64,000 nt of DNA from Brachynemurus nebulosus. Taxonomy: Eukaryota; Arthropoda; Insecta; Neuroptera; Myrmeleontidae. The DNA lies in the NCBI GenBank assembly GCA_035578155.1, contig JAPWDM010000001.1:13928725-13992724 (forward strand), written 5' to 3'. Under the pieces are notes generated by a model. It was not told the DNA's origin. It made no database searches and worked only from the letters and a program-made list of their open reading frames with translations. A program made the position numbers and the translations under genes. This document shows positions 24,512 to 35,652 of this stretch, one piece after another (within the stretch, counting starts at the first letter, position 1; the number at the start of each line of letters is the position of its first letter).

Positions 24512-25050
24512 ATGTTGAAAAAAAGAGGACTTAGAGAATCACCTTGTCGTAAACCTTTCCCCACTTTTACCGGACCCAGTCTTTGTCCACTAGCTATATT
24601 CTATTTTGTTTATTTTACGCAGACGATGCGGTGTTTATTGTGGGATCTGAAGATAATTTACAAAGACTTCTATATACAGTGTCCCAGAAAAGAAAAGAAT
24701 TAAATATGAAAGTATCCACCTAAAGGGTAAAATTTATGGTCACTGGCAAACTTCCAGTGCTTAAATACTAAGCAAATTCTTGAGAGTAATGAAATTAGAA
24801 CACTAAGAAGAATTTCGGTGGAAACGCTGAGAGACAGAGTAAGAAGCACTGATGTACAAAAGACAAAAGGTAATGAGATGATCATATAAGCAGAATCAAT
24901 CTATAATTGTGAAAATTGCAAGAGATAAGTCACCGCACAGAAGAAGAGATGTCGGAAGATCAAAGACACGATGGAGGGATTCATTGTAATTAATGGTTAT
25001 CAACAGGCCAAAATTGCCCTACAGTATGAAGAAGAAGAAGAAGAAGAATA
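24512..25050 (+). pseudogene. LINE reverse transcriptase 3' part with (GAA)n tail
   Basis: It opens with KKRGLRESPCRKPF (degenerate K-G-x-R-Q-G-D-x-L-S). Near 24616 it reads YADDAVFIVGSEDNLQRLL, the YADD catalytic motif of reverse transcriptase, then KELNMKVST. Further on come VKIARDKSPHRRRDVGRS and KTRWRDSL, the C-terminal end seen in insect LINEs. Stops and frameshifts break it. It ends in six GAA repeats (25028-25048), the kind of simple-repeat 3' tail left by target-primed reverse transcription. Confidence 0.8.
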
Positions 25051-25255
25051 TCTACTATGTCGACAACTAACAAGGAGAGGGCACGACCTGGGAAATTGAC
25101 TTTGGGATAGGATTGCGCAGGATTATACTCCCTTAGAACATTAATCAATTGTGATAATATAAAGACCCATTGGCCGTCAATTTCGAGAAAAACGCTGTCA
25201 AAATTCTAGCTTAATTTACTGTATGTTTATATATGAGATATTTCAATGTCAAATC

Positions 25256-25327
25256 GACAGTTAGCGTAGTTCAGTCGGTAGCGTGTCATAGTGGCAACGA
25301 GTGCACGGGTTCGATTCCGACTGCCAA
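25256..25327 (+). tRNA. tRNA-like unit in left palindrome arm
   Basis: The A-box region is TAGTTCAGTCGG (one change from consensus) and the B box GGTTCGATTCC is perfect. The D loop AGTCGGTA is canonical. Acceptor and T stems are only partly paired and the anticodon arm is not a standard 5-bp/7-nt hairpin, so no amino acid is assigned. Nine Ts at 25330-25338 directly follow, a standard pol III terminator. Confidence 0.5.
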
Positions 25328-25954
25328 TATTTTTTTTTATTTTGTTAAATAAATATTAAAATTAATAAATTTCAAAAATAAATAATTATTTCTAACAATA
25401 AATATCATAAATTAAAATGTAATTGTATTTTTTTTAATTCGTAACCATTTACTTAATAGTTTTTTAATAAGTATCAAGCTTTTCTTATATAGGTAAATAA
25501 TTAATAAAATTACCAAAACCGTTTTTTAATTAAAAAAATTAAGAATTTTATTCATTATAAATTTACTTATAATTATATATAAGAACCGGAATGATAATTT
25601 TTATAAAAACATTCAAAACAGAAAATATTTTCGCATCTTGCAGTTGATAAAAGATGATTTTGTACACGGACATAAAAATTATCATTCTGGTTCTTGTATA
25701 TAATTATAAGTAAATTTATAATCAATAAAATTCTTAATTTTTTAAATTAAAAACGGCTTTGGTAATTTTATTATTTACCTATGCAAGAAAAGCAAGATGC
25801 AAGATACTTATTAAACAATTATTAAGTAAATGGTTACGAATTAAAAAAAAATACAATTACATTTTAATTTATGATATTTATTGTTAGAAATAATTATTTA
25901 TTTTTGAAATTTATTAATTTTAATATTTAATTAACAAAATAAAAAAAATTACTT

Positions 25955-26023
25955 GCAGTCGGAATCGAACCCGTGCACTCGTTGCCGCTGTGACACGCTA
26001 CCGACTGAGCTATGCTAACTGTT
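25955..26023 (-). tRNA. tRNA-like unit in right palindrome arm
   Basis: The minus strand has a perfect A box TAGCTCAGTCGG and a perfect B box GGTTCGATTCC. Eight Ts (A8 at 25941-25948 on the plus strand) follow the 3' end. It differs from the left copy at a few sites, so both arms have kept both promoter boxes and the terminator. The anticodon arm is again non-standard, so this is tRNA-derived and not a decoded tRNA. Confidence 0.5.
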
Positions 26024-26565
26024 GATTTGACCTTCAAATATATCATGAAGCTAGAATTTTGGAAGCGTTTTTCTCGAAATTGACGGCCAATGGGTTTTTA
26101 TATTTTCACAATTGATTAATCTTCTAAAGGAATATAATCCTACGAAATCCCATCCCAAAGTCAATTTCCCAGGTTGTGCCCTCTCCTTGTAGGATATTTT
26201 TAATTTTTTACAATTTGGATTCCTAGAAGTTTTGATTATATTTTGTCTGTTATTTTAACTTTTTGTGAATCATATACACAAGTTTTTAAAAAATGCAAAT
26301 AATTGAAGTGTATAATGAATGTGTAATGTATTGTATGAGTGTCGATTTAAGAGTAACATTTTTATACATAAATTGCAATGCTCTGACAAGGCAGTCCGCC
26401 AAAAAATCTGTTTTTTGTTTAATAATAGGTAAAGTACCTCTAAAGTCCTAATGTAATGATAAAGTACATTAGGAAAATCTATTTAACGTATTATTTAAGG
26501 GTTTGCATTGTTCAGGTTGTGTTATTCTTATAGATTACATGATTTTAATGTCCCAAGAGCTCACC

Positions 26566-27108
26566 GTAAACAAATCCTATATATGGATAACTTTTTGGAT
26601 AACTTTTTGTGCGTGAGTAAAACTATTACAGACCTAAAAGAAGTCACCATTTATTTAAGCCAACTTTGCACGCATCACAGAATGTGACGTCATTTGTAGT
26701 TACGATTTTTAATTTCTACTTAATTCAAGAAATTACATGGATGAAATCTATATTACAATGTAAGTTTAAACGTATACAATGAGTTTAAACTGAGGTGCCA
26801 GGCTTAATAAACGCACAACTCCATGACATTCTCGATTAATTAATCCCGCGTGGCTGTAAATTAATTAAGCCTGACATCCCACTATAACCTTATTGTATGC
26901 GTTGAAACCTACATTTTGCCGTAAATTTCATCCACGCTTTCCATGAGTTAATAAGTGAACATTAAAAATTGTAACCATAAATGACGTCATATCTGAGGAC
27001 GCCGGCAAAATTAGCTTAAATAAGTGGTGGCTCTTTTTGAGTCTGTAGTAGTACTACTCACTCACAAAATGTATCTTATACGTAGGATTTATGTACGCCG
27101 TTCTCTCG
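26566..27108. repeat. Palindromic element with TGACGTCA in each arm
   Basis: The arms ~26566-26820 and ~26850-27108 are diverged inverted copies. Shared pieces include TAAACAAATCCTA/TACATAAATCCTA, ACAGACCTAAAAGAAG/ACAGACTCAAAAAGAG, TGACGTCATTTRTRGTTAC, ATGGATGAAATCTA/GTGGATGAAATTTA and TCAGGCTTAATTAA/CCAGGCTTAATAA. It encodes nothing. It lies between the tRNA palindrome and a Tc1 remnant. Confidence 0.75.
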
Positions 27109-27171
27109 GACTATAAACAAGTAAGTCTAGTTGGGGACAGGACACACTTTGAACAAAGAATCCCTTAAATA

Positions 27172-27764
27172 CACACACCGGCATAATTAGCGTAACATAA
27201 AAAAAATATAAGAACCTATTTATTAAACAAAGTTGGCGGTTTTTTTTTTTCATTTTTACTTAAAATTATATTTAAGTAACGAATCAACTGACTTTCCATA
27301 GAATTGTTTTTATTTATTATTGATGCAATTCTTTTTAAGAGGTCTGTCACTTTTGAATTCAAATGCCGTTTCTTCTCAATGTGGTCGAGCTTCAAACTGC
27401 CGTAATTGAAGAATGGCAAAGACTGTTCCAGGAAACGATAGATAACATCATGCTGAGTATAGAAAAACGAATGGAAGCTTTGATAAGAGCACGGGAGGAA
27501 CCAGGCGGGATTAAAACGGTGTGTTTCATTTTCTATTTGTTAAATAATCTTTAACTTAAATTATTCTTAGACGACATAAGATTTCAAATATTTGCCATTT
27601 TATATGGTTACTTGTTTTGCTACCGAAAATAAAGATATATCGACTTGTGAACATGTAATTTTAAGTGAATAATTATTAAATAAGGTTAATATTTTCTTGA
27701 AATTAAATGGTTTGTTTGATTTTTACAGATATTTTGTATGTTCCGCTAATTCTGCCGGTGTGTG
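27172..27764. mobile_element. Tc1/mariner element remnant
   Basis: The ends CACACACCGGCATAATTAGC and the inverse GCTAATTCTGCCGGTGTGTG are flanked by TA on both sides. The 593-bp element keeps only the C-terminal coding part of a transposase. Confidence 0.85.
27363..27520 (+). pseudogene. Tc1-type transposase C-terminus
   Basis: It reads VVELQTAVIEEWQRLFQETI then DNIMLSIEKRMEALIRAREE. This is the end of Tc1 transposase, where I-x-x-x-W-x-x-I-P-x-x-x-I-x-N-L-x-x-S-M-x-R-R is conserved; here Pro is replaced by Phe. The DDE catalytic core is absent, so it is inactive. Confidence 0.8.
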
Positions 27765-27929
27765 TATATCATAATATTCATAATTCACCTCACAGACAAT
27801 CATAGGACTTGAACCAATCGGATCAGTTTTCTGGCTGATTCCAATTGATCGTTGGACAAAACATTGTTTGAATCAAATTATAGTAATGGACAAAATAGAC
27901 GGTTTGAATAAATTCATGATTTTTTTCTT

Positions 27930-28068
27930 TTTCGTCGAATTTTCTCCGAAAAATTAGACTTATACAGTCTATACGATAAGAGCTGCGAGAGGCGAGAGTA
28001 GGGGCGCTATCCGTTTTCGGACCCGTAGAACACGAATACGTAGAACACGTCTGATATATATATATATA

Positions 28069-28108
<40 letters not shown>

Positions 28109-28270
28109 GTGTGAGTTTTTCAGGAGTTGCCATTTTTATTACAGCCAAACCGTTGATTTAATCGAAAAATTGTTCAAATAAGAGTTGTAGATATCGACGG
28201 GGGCAACCAATTGCGATAATCAGGAGCTTTATAGCTCTTATGGTTTTCGAGCTATGATACAAACTTACCT
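27930..28270. repeat. Composite repeat: D reverse, (TA)n, B, G
   Basis: Block D reverse (27940-28053) is joined by a TA tract (28054-28106) to block B (28107-28145, GTGTGAGTTTTTCAGGAGTT). It continues to block G (28175-28270). The reverse B is found at 33441-33467 next to another (TA)n. A reverse G-D without the insert is at 5258-5455. Confidence 0.75.
28054..28106. repeat. (TA)n microsatellite
   Basis: About 25 TA units with one TC interruption, between blocks D and B. Confidence 0.95.
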
Positions 28271-28899
28271 TTTTTTAAATGGAATAGTATACTTATTTGT
28301 TGATAAAAATTATTCAATAAAGCAACAATAACCAAAAATAAAAAAATAAAAATTTTTATTTTAAGTTTTGTTTTCAAATTTTACAACTTTCGCGCTTAAA
28401 AGTGATTTATTTAAGTGAATTTTGGTAAGTTTAAGAGCGCCTACTGCAAACAGGCCTTAATATTACGGAAAATAGCCAGCGGTAATTGTATTTATGTTAC
28501 ATAGATGTCTCTACCGTATAGGTTTATCTAGAGTCCCTATAATAAATAGAGTCGTGACATGTGTTCTCAACGCTGATTGGCATCGGCATTTTCTGTCCAC
28601 AGTTTGCATAAAATACATTAGAAATAAATTAAATATTAACAAAAATCTGAAAAAATCATTTAGTTGAACCTAGAAAGAATAATTAAATTAAAAATTTTTA
28701 ATTGTTCAGTAATTCATAACTTATTAACAATAATTATGTACTCAAAAAATATTTACTCAAGCATGTACATAACCTCTCCAATTCTTATATTATCCAAGGA
28801 ATATTTATTGTTATTTTAAAAGGTAATGGTAATTCCACAATTTCAAAATAATTATTTACAATGTAAGTAACGAAAATTTTTATTTCATAGGATTCTGTA

Positions 28900-30112
28900 A
28901 AGCTTTGGTTCAGTTTGGTTTTCAAAAATGCACTTAAAATACAAAATGGAAAATGGTTTTTCTGAACATATTTAAAATAGAAAATGGAAAATAGCTATTT
29001 AAAATGGATTATAAAATGCCAAATAGGGTTTCCGATCTCTGGCGAAAAAATCGATCTTGTGGATCGATTGGAATCGTCAAACCAAAAATCGATGCAGAAG
29101 AAAATCGGCTTATAAAAGATCGATCTGACGAAAATCGATTCAATTTTTGTACTTGCAGAAAATAAAAGTTTTAATGAAGTTTCTTATTGGGTCATCACAA
29201 ATCAGTTTGAATTTTCTTTGAAGATGAACTGCTGAATTTAATATGAATAAAATGGTTTCCAGTTTGCGCTAAAAGTGACAACATTAGTTGATATATATTT
29301 TACAATAATTTTTAAAAAATATCATATTTTTACTAAAAATATCCTAATTTAAATTCGAAAAGATCGATCTTCGATCCCCTAAATGTTTCACGATCTCTGT
29401 ATCGATTTACTCTCCAAAGAATCGATTCGAAAAATCGAAGATCGGAAACCCTAATGCCAAATGCTTTTTTTACTTTAAATTCTATAAATTTTTTTTATCA
29501 ATATTTAAAAAAAAGTTAAGAAAATTTTAAACGTACTGAAATTAACTAAAGGCAGTCTTTTGAGAAAATTTTGTAAAGTTTACATGATATGAAAACGAAA
29601 TTTAACTCTTGAAATATTGTTACTTTAAAATATTGTAAAATTTAATTCAGCCTTGACGTATTCAAACCTTGATTACGCTACAATTGCGACTTCAAAATTA
29701 TGAAAATCATCTGCTTGTAATACAAAACATTTTTTATTGCCGTGTCTTAAAGATAATAGTACACAACTTGAGTACCTAAAGTTTGACTTAAGAGAACTAC
29801 AATTCTAGTAATAAATATACTCCCGTGATTTTGCTACTCCAGTTATAAAAAATTTGAATCAATTAAATAAATTTACATTTAATTTACAATTTGTTAGACT
29901 TCAGATCGTTCAGTTCGAGTTCTATAATTTATGCACATAAATTTGAGTATACATGCATTTTCATTTTTAATGGAAAATAGATTCAAATTTTCTTTTTAAA
30001 TACAAAATGGAAAATGGTTTGACCGAACTTATTTAAAATAGAAAATGGAAAATGTCATTTTGTATTTTAGATACATATTTCAAATGAAATCATTTTAAAT
30101 TGCTCCCAGCCC
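28900..30112. repeat. Decayed hAT-like repeat with AAAATGGAAAATGG words
   Basis: A ~60-bp direct repeat (TACAAAATGGAAAATGGTTT, then TATTTAAAATAGAAAATGGA) occurs near 28940 and 30000. The right limit TTGCTCCCAGCCCTG ends in CAGCCCTG, the inverse of the hAT terminus CAGGGCTG. The matching left end was not found. The element at 29025-29453 is inserted in it. Confidence 0.5.
29025..29453. mobile_element. hAT MITE with perfect 8-bp target duplication
   Basis: The ends TAGGGTTTCCGATCT and the inverse AGATCGGAAACCCTA are flanked by ATGCCAAA on both sides (29017-29024, 29454-29461). Both halves are full of ATCGAT and GATCGATC words. It is 429 bp with no ORF. The 8-bp duplication and TAGGG tip identify hAT. 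Confidence 0.9.
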
Positions 30113-30817
30113 TGATCAACAGAAAATTATTTTATTGTAAAATTGTATAACAATTAAGAGAAATTATGATTTTTTAATAAAACAGTAATTTGAATTTACA
30201 TTGTGTATTTATTTTTCTGGAAAAGTGCATTACTAAACCGCGCGAACATATTAGCAAAAATTTAAATAATATAACGTCTACAAGTATCCAAATATGGTAG
30301 TAAACGTTAAATAATTTGAATTTTTGTTTGCCCGGTTTAATAGTGCACATGCGCGAGAATTTTACCACGAATCGAAGCAGTAGGTAAGGCAGGTAGTAAC
30401 GCAATACCAAGAAAATGATCCACGATCATTTGGTTACAAACTAAAATAACAAAAATTAGCAGTTTTGTAAAATACTAAAATACGCTGCAATAGGGTGTGG
30501 CACACAGCTTCCTCGTACTCGTAAATGCCCAATATATCTTTGTGTAATTTAATATAGGTATATAAATTAATAAAAATAAATAAACGATTCATAAAAAATT
30601 GAGCGAAGTGGGACTAGCAGTAAATAAGATATTGACATTTAATTGGATTTCATGGTAGTGCCGTGGATACTATTCCTCTGAATGCAATGAAATTTCTAGG
30701 GGATTATCTAGGAAGCAGAACGCATAATTTCATAAAAATGAATTGAATAGTTCAGAAGTTATAGTAGCTTTTTCATTTGCTTTTAAATGTAACTGCTTTA
30801 ATTTTAAAGTAAACATA

Positions 30818-30853
30818 ATAATAATAATAGTAATAATAATAATAATAATAATG
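30818..30853. repeat. (ATA)n microsatellite
   Basis: About eleven AAT/ATA units with one TAG interruption. Confidence 0.9.
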
Positions 30854-31226
30854 ATTTTTATTGCTTAAGAAAATCTTTTACACCAGGGAAGATCATTTAA
30901 CATTTATAAGTAACAACAAATAACAAAAATTATAATAAACAGAAAGTTCATTAAGTGGTAAATACTAGCTCAGTGGTCAAGAGTCCCTATCGCATATAAA
31001 AATACGTCGTTTAGCTATGGTTTCCAGCCCTCTTATGGTTAATAACGCCGTCATGGGATCACCTCCAGCACTGATATGCTTATTCAAGTACATTTGCCTT
31101 TTAAAAGGATACTTTTTACAATTGAAAAGAAAGTACGTAAGATACTGAGAACTTCGTTACACTGTTGACAAATTTCTTCATGTTTCAGAGTCAGTTTACA
31201 GCCTTTGAAGAAAATTTTTGTACATA

Positions 31227-32282
31227 CACTAGCGGAAACAATTAAAGGATCAAAAAAAAATTCCATATTTTTAGCGATTTTTCAAATGGCTGTATCTTTG
31301 TTAAAAATGGTCGTACTGGAGTCGTAAGTACAGCAATTTAAAGCTTGAAGTTTCTAGTTTTGAAATCATCCAACTCAAAAATTTTCAAAGCAACGTGTAC
31401 CGCTCAATCCTAATAAATACACTGAAAAAAAATTTTCGAAAATTTTTTAAGAAATATTTTTTTTTATAAATTTTAAATACTGCTATTGATAAAAATGTGG
31501 AAAAAGATGAGAAAATTTTTTTTTCATTTTGTTGAAGATTATGAAAGTTTAAGACCAAAAAAATGATCCTTTAATTTTTTTAAAAATTCAATCGAATGAA
31601 ACAAAAAAACGGCTGGATGGATTAAATTGAAACTCGCTGGGATTTTTGTGGGTATATTGAACTGTAAAAGGCACACTTAACATTAATGGTTTTCTCGATA
31701 TTTTTGATTCAGTGATCGAATTTCCAAAAAGCTACCAAAAGCCCATTTTTTCTTGATTTTTCAAATTCATGTAGAGCATGGAAAAAATTTTTTTCGGGAA
31801 AACAATGGCTAATCCTTCTAGAGAATTTAATCGAGTTTTTAAAACCCATCTCCAATTTTCTGTGCGATCATTGGTTGCTGAAATATCGATGGTCAAAGAC
31901 GAAATGATCCTTTTCCATTCAAAGTCCTATAACTCAGTGAGCAGTGGTCATATTAAGGCCTTAAAAAAAACAAATTAAAGCTAAATTAACAATTTATCCG
32001 GCCTATGTGGTGGTTAAGTAGGGAAATTTTTTTCCAAGTCCGTGGACCAAAAAGAAAAAACGAAAAAATTTCGAAAATTTTTTTTTCAGTGTATTTATTA
32101 GGATTGAGCGATAGACGTAGCTTTGAAAATTTTTTAGTTGGAAGATTTCAAAACTAGAAACTTCAAAGCTTTAAATTTCTGTGCTTACGACTCCGATACG
32201 ACCATTTTTAACAAAGATACAGCCATTCGAAAAATCGCTAAAAATTTGGAATTTTTTTTTGATCCTTTGTTTCCGCTAGTGT
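31227..32282. mobile_element. Tc1/mariner-type non-autonomous element with ~225-bp inverted ends
   Basis: The tips CACTAGCGGAAACAATTAAA and the inverse CCTTTGTTTCCGCTAGTG have TA on both sides. Inverted arms run about 31227-31453 and 32056-32282 and include GGCTGTATCTTTGTTAAAAA. The 600-bp middle carries no transposase motif; the short ORF at 31778 is not recognisable. Long inverted arms with TA targets are seen in Tc1-like fold-back derivatives. Confidence 0.8.
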
Positions 32283-33440
32283 ATTTTATTTGACATTCGT
32301 AACTGACTAACTTCGGTCAGCATTATTTTTGTTTTGAACATGTCCTGCGCTTCCCACAAATTCTCGTAACCAACTTGGGTGAACTTTTGTTTTAAAGATA
32401 CAACGCAGTTAGAGTTTTTCTAGGTTCGATCATCACATAGTTCCTTTAGTTTTGCTTAACATACTTTCGGGATTCTCTCGTCTGTCATATTCAGCAAGTG
32501 ACACCACCATATCAATATACTTTTTACTATTTTAAATTGCTATTTTCGATTTGCTTATATTTACTGTCAGCATCTCAACTTTATCTTGTACATCATTAAA
32601 ATATGTTCCAAACATGATAAGATCGTCTGGTTTGATTACTACAAAATAAACTAAGGTTATGAATATTTTTAAAATACATCTTTATCAGACGTATTGTTAA
32701 AATACATACCATACATACTTGAAAATTTTTATATTAAAAATATTTTTTTGCTTTTTTTACTCTTTTTAAAAAAAAAAGAGTTTAAAAATTTAACAATTTA
32801 AATTTAAAAAAGACCTGTCATTTTATGACAGTTCTACGATCGTATCCAGTTGCCATCTATGATTTACTTTCAGAGATTTTTAATAATGACATTTTCACAT
32901 GTACCAAATTTTTACTTCTTTAATATGGTGTACAATTAAATATTACAAAAACATTTGTAATTTGATAACTTGTTTAATAAATATTAAGTTGAATATTTGA
33001 GGAAAAACTACAAATTATTTTGATAATCAATGTATTTAATTAATAAATTTTCTGCTACTGTAAGAAGCTAATGTGAATATACCATTACAACTTATTTGGT
33101 ATTTTTTTTAGTATAAATTCAAAATAAATCGTATGTTTTGCGTTCGGTTAGACAAACCTTACCACGGATTTTGAAAATTAAAACTTAAAAATGCAATTTC
33201 TCAAAAATTTGAAATAAAATAATGAAAATTTTAGCATAATTGGTAGTTTGAAGTAATAAACTAATTTTTAAGAAACATCTCAACATATGTTCCCATTTGA
33301 AAAAAAAAATTTTTTTCTATTCCAAAAAAACCGTGAGTCCTAGAAGTCTGGAATAATTTTTCGTAAATGGCCCCCTCTCTTTTGAATATTTTTTGTATAA
33401 ACTTTTTTTCGATTAGATGCATATTTTAGGAATAAATCGA

Positions 33441-33465
33441 ATGGCAACTCCTGAAAAACTCACAC

Positions 33466-33522
<57 letters not shown>

Positions 33523-35030
33523 CCGCCACCTTTTAATTTGTGTAGGGCCCCCCTATGGAAGTTAAGAGATGAAATTTGGTAAATGGGGCTCATTTTCGAG
33601 GCACCTCATACTATCAAAGTGGGGTCAAATTTTGGGCAAACTTTTTTCTGACCCGACCTTTAAGGGGATGGTGGGGGGCGGAAAAGCAATAAAACTTTTC
33701 CAAACCGGTTTTAAATAATGTTTCGGTCAATTATCTACAACATATCCAAAATTCAGCTTCCTAGGATGATTTGGTGGGAGTAGAGGGGGGCAAAAACGAT
33801 TTTCGCTGGATCTAACAGGCCCCCAGCCCCCCAGAATTAACGTAGAGGGTTGAAATTTGGTGTGTTGATAAAGTTCATACCTAGGTTGTGCTTTTTGGAG
33901 GTTTTAATATTTTACCCCCAACCCCCTCATTTTTAAGCTACAATTTCATGCATTTTCGACGTTTTCGAAGTTTGTACCACTCGCACAGGTCACCCAAATA
34001 AACCTAGAGGGCTCAAATTCTGTATTCGGATTGAGTTAGTATCAAGGGGGTGCCTTCTGGGGGTCTCGACTTTAAATCCCTACCCCCACCATTTTTATAC
34101 CCAAAAGAACATGATTTTTCTTGTTTTTTAACAGTTTCGTTCGGGTCAAAATCTCCCCAAATAAACCTAGAGGGCTGAAATTTTGTGTACAGGTTAAGCT
34201 AATAGCCAGACACTGTTTTTTGGGGGTTTCAACTTTTAACCCTTACCCCCACGATTTTTACGCCAATATTTCCTTAATTTTTTTGCTTGTTTTCTAACAC
34301 GTCTAGAGACTCTCTAAGGAAACCTAGAGGGCTGAAATTTTGTATGTGTATTCAGTTAGTATCCAGCTAGTACCTTTTAGGGAGTCCACATTACTTTTCC
34401 CCCCACTTCTTCCATTTTTACATCGGAATTGAATGCTATTGTTAAATGTGTTTTAAATGCATTAGTTTTATTCTAAATACAAGTAGGCGAATAGTAATTT
34501 TAAAAAATTTAAAAAAAAGTGAATACAATTTTTTAACAAATGAAATACATACATATTAAGTAATTTGAAAATGTTATTAAAGTCACTGTTTATTTATAAA
34601 TTAGGAATTTTGGATTTTTATTATTTATAAAATAGAAATTTTGGATTTTTTTGGAAAGAAAAAATATCTTCATAAAAGCCTTCCAGTTTACTATTTAAGT
34701 TCCTTTTTTAATATTTAAAAATAAAACACAAAGGCAATTGGCGGATAAGCATGGATAGAAATGCCCTCGTACGAATTGTGTTGGCTTTTTCCCTGTTAAC
34801 TGCTATCGGCACAAAATTGAAATTTACTGAGATTCAGCCCTTAAAAACTTAAAACCTTTTTTTAAAGCCCGGATCAACCGGACACTCATCATCAGTTTTG
34901 AAACCACCAAAATTACAAATCGCTTGTGGACTTTCAATTATATTTCGTTTGTAGACACTCAATACCGAAGATGAAAGGAAAAAACTTCCGTGATGGAGCT
35001 CCGCTGCTCACGGCGTTTTTTTTAATACGA
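33441..35030. repeat. Composite repeat: B reverse, (TA)n, block C, block H
   Basis: After block B reverse and the TA tract, block C (33521-34608) is the reverse of 42868-43956. It is built from degenerate units, each with AAACCTAGAGGGCTGAAATT and a following line of C- or T-rich sequence. Block H (34640-35030, to GCTGCTCACGGCG) is the reverse of 38355-38765. Here C and H are adjacent, while elsewhere each borders block F or E. Confidence 0.75.
33468..33520. repeat. (TA)n microsatellite
   Basis: About 26 TA units between blocks B and C. Confidence 0.95.
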
Positions 35031-35222
35031 AAATATTTTTTTGATGGCATTTGAATTGTTTAGTCCTCCAGTCTAATAGGAACCAGTGAAAGAAATCAGA
35101 TGATGTACACAACCCAATTTTGAATTTAAATACGTTCTGAATTATAGTTCAACATTATTTTATCATATAAAATTTTGCCTCTTACATTTGTATAGTATTG
35201 ATCTATGTTCTATGAGAAATGT

Positions 35223-35453
35223 TTATAAAAGTTTGAATACATTTTCTTTGTTGCCCGGTGAATAAATATCTTCGGTTGCCGTTAATATTACGATCTGGCC
35301 CTTTCCCAATGAAAAGCTTGCTAACGCCTGATCCAAAGTTGTTTCTACAGTCATGCACTTATTCAGTCTACGTGCAAAACTGCTCCTCAACGGACGTGAA
35401 ACTATAGGCCCGCGGATGGAATTCACTTGACTATAAAAACAACCTAAATTCAT
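35223..35453 (-). CDS. Unrecognised ORF in the Ig-gene intron
   Basis: A 76-codon frame, GC-richer than its surroundings, 200 bp downstream of the Ig exon. It reads SIRGPIVSRPLRSSFARR and TLDQALASFSLGKGQIVIL. A TTTTTATAG acceptor-like site precedes QVNSIRG and a GTAATA lies within, so an alternative exon is possible. No Ig motif or known family is seen. Low confidence that it is coding. Confidence 0.2.
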   Translation of the reverse strand: MNLGCFYSQVNSIRGPIVSRPLRSSFARRLNKCMTVETTLDQALASFSLGKGQIVILTATEDIYSPGNKENVFKLL

Positions 35454-35652
35454 TTCTGGTATAGGTTATATAAATAAGTTGTGATAAAAAAAAGATGTAG
35501 AATTAAGTTGCGGTTACGCTACTGAATTTCTTCATGTATGATAGCCGTAGGTATATGTTATAATATATTTTACATACGTGTGTGTTGTGTATATATGGAT
35601 GTATGTGTTAAATACAGTAAAATTTAAATAATATAACTTTTGTATTACTCAC

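Larger units (their letters stand above)
25070..26190. repeat. 1.1-kb palindrome with a tRNA-like unit in each arm
   Basis: The arms 25070-25607 and 25671-26190 are inverted copies across a 63-bp loop. Outer tips are CAAGGAGAGGGCAC and the inverse GTGCCCTCTCCTTG. Inner edges are TATATAAGAACCGGAATGAT and its inverse. Near the middle of each arm is a tRNA-like sequence facing the centre, each followed by a T-run. No ORF is present. A clear target duplication was not seen. Confidence 0.85.
2760..35652 (-). other. Inferred ~32.9-kb intron of the Ig gene
   Basis: The two Ig exons are in phase and in the right order on the minus strand, so this interval is read as a single intron. It starts GTGAGT at 35652 and ends TTGCAG at 2760. 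It is filled with transposons: Tc1/pogo, hAT, LINE, Gypsy gag, two large palindromes and (TA)n composites. Exon order is seen; that no exon is skipped is inferred from the contiguous protein reading. Confidence 0.7.

Noticed and set aside
31778..31978. 66-codon ORF inside the long-TIR element as a transposase
   Set aside because: It lacks any DDE or helix-turn-helix motif and is far too short.
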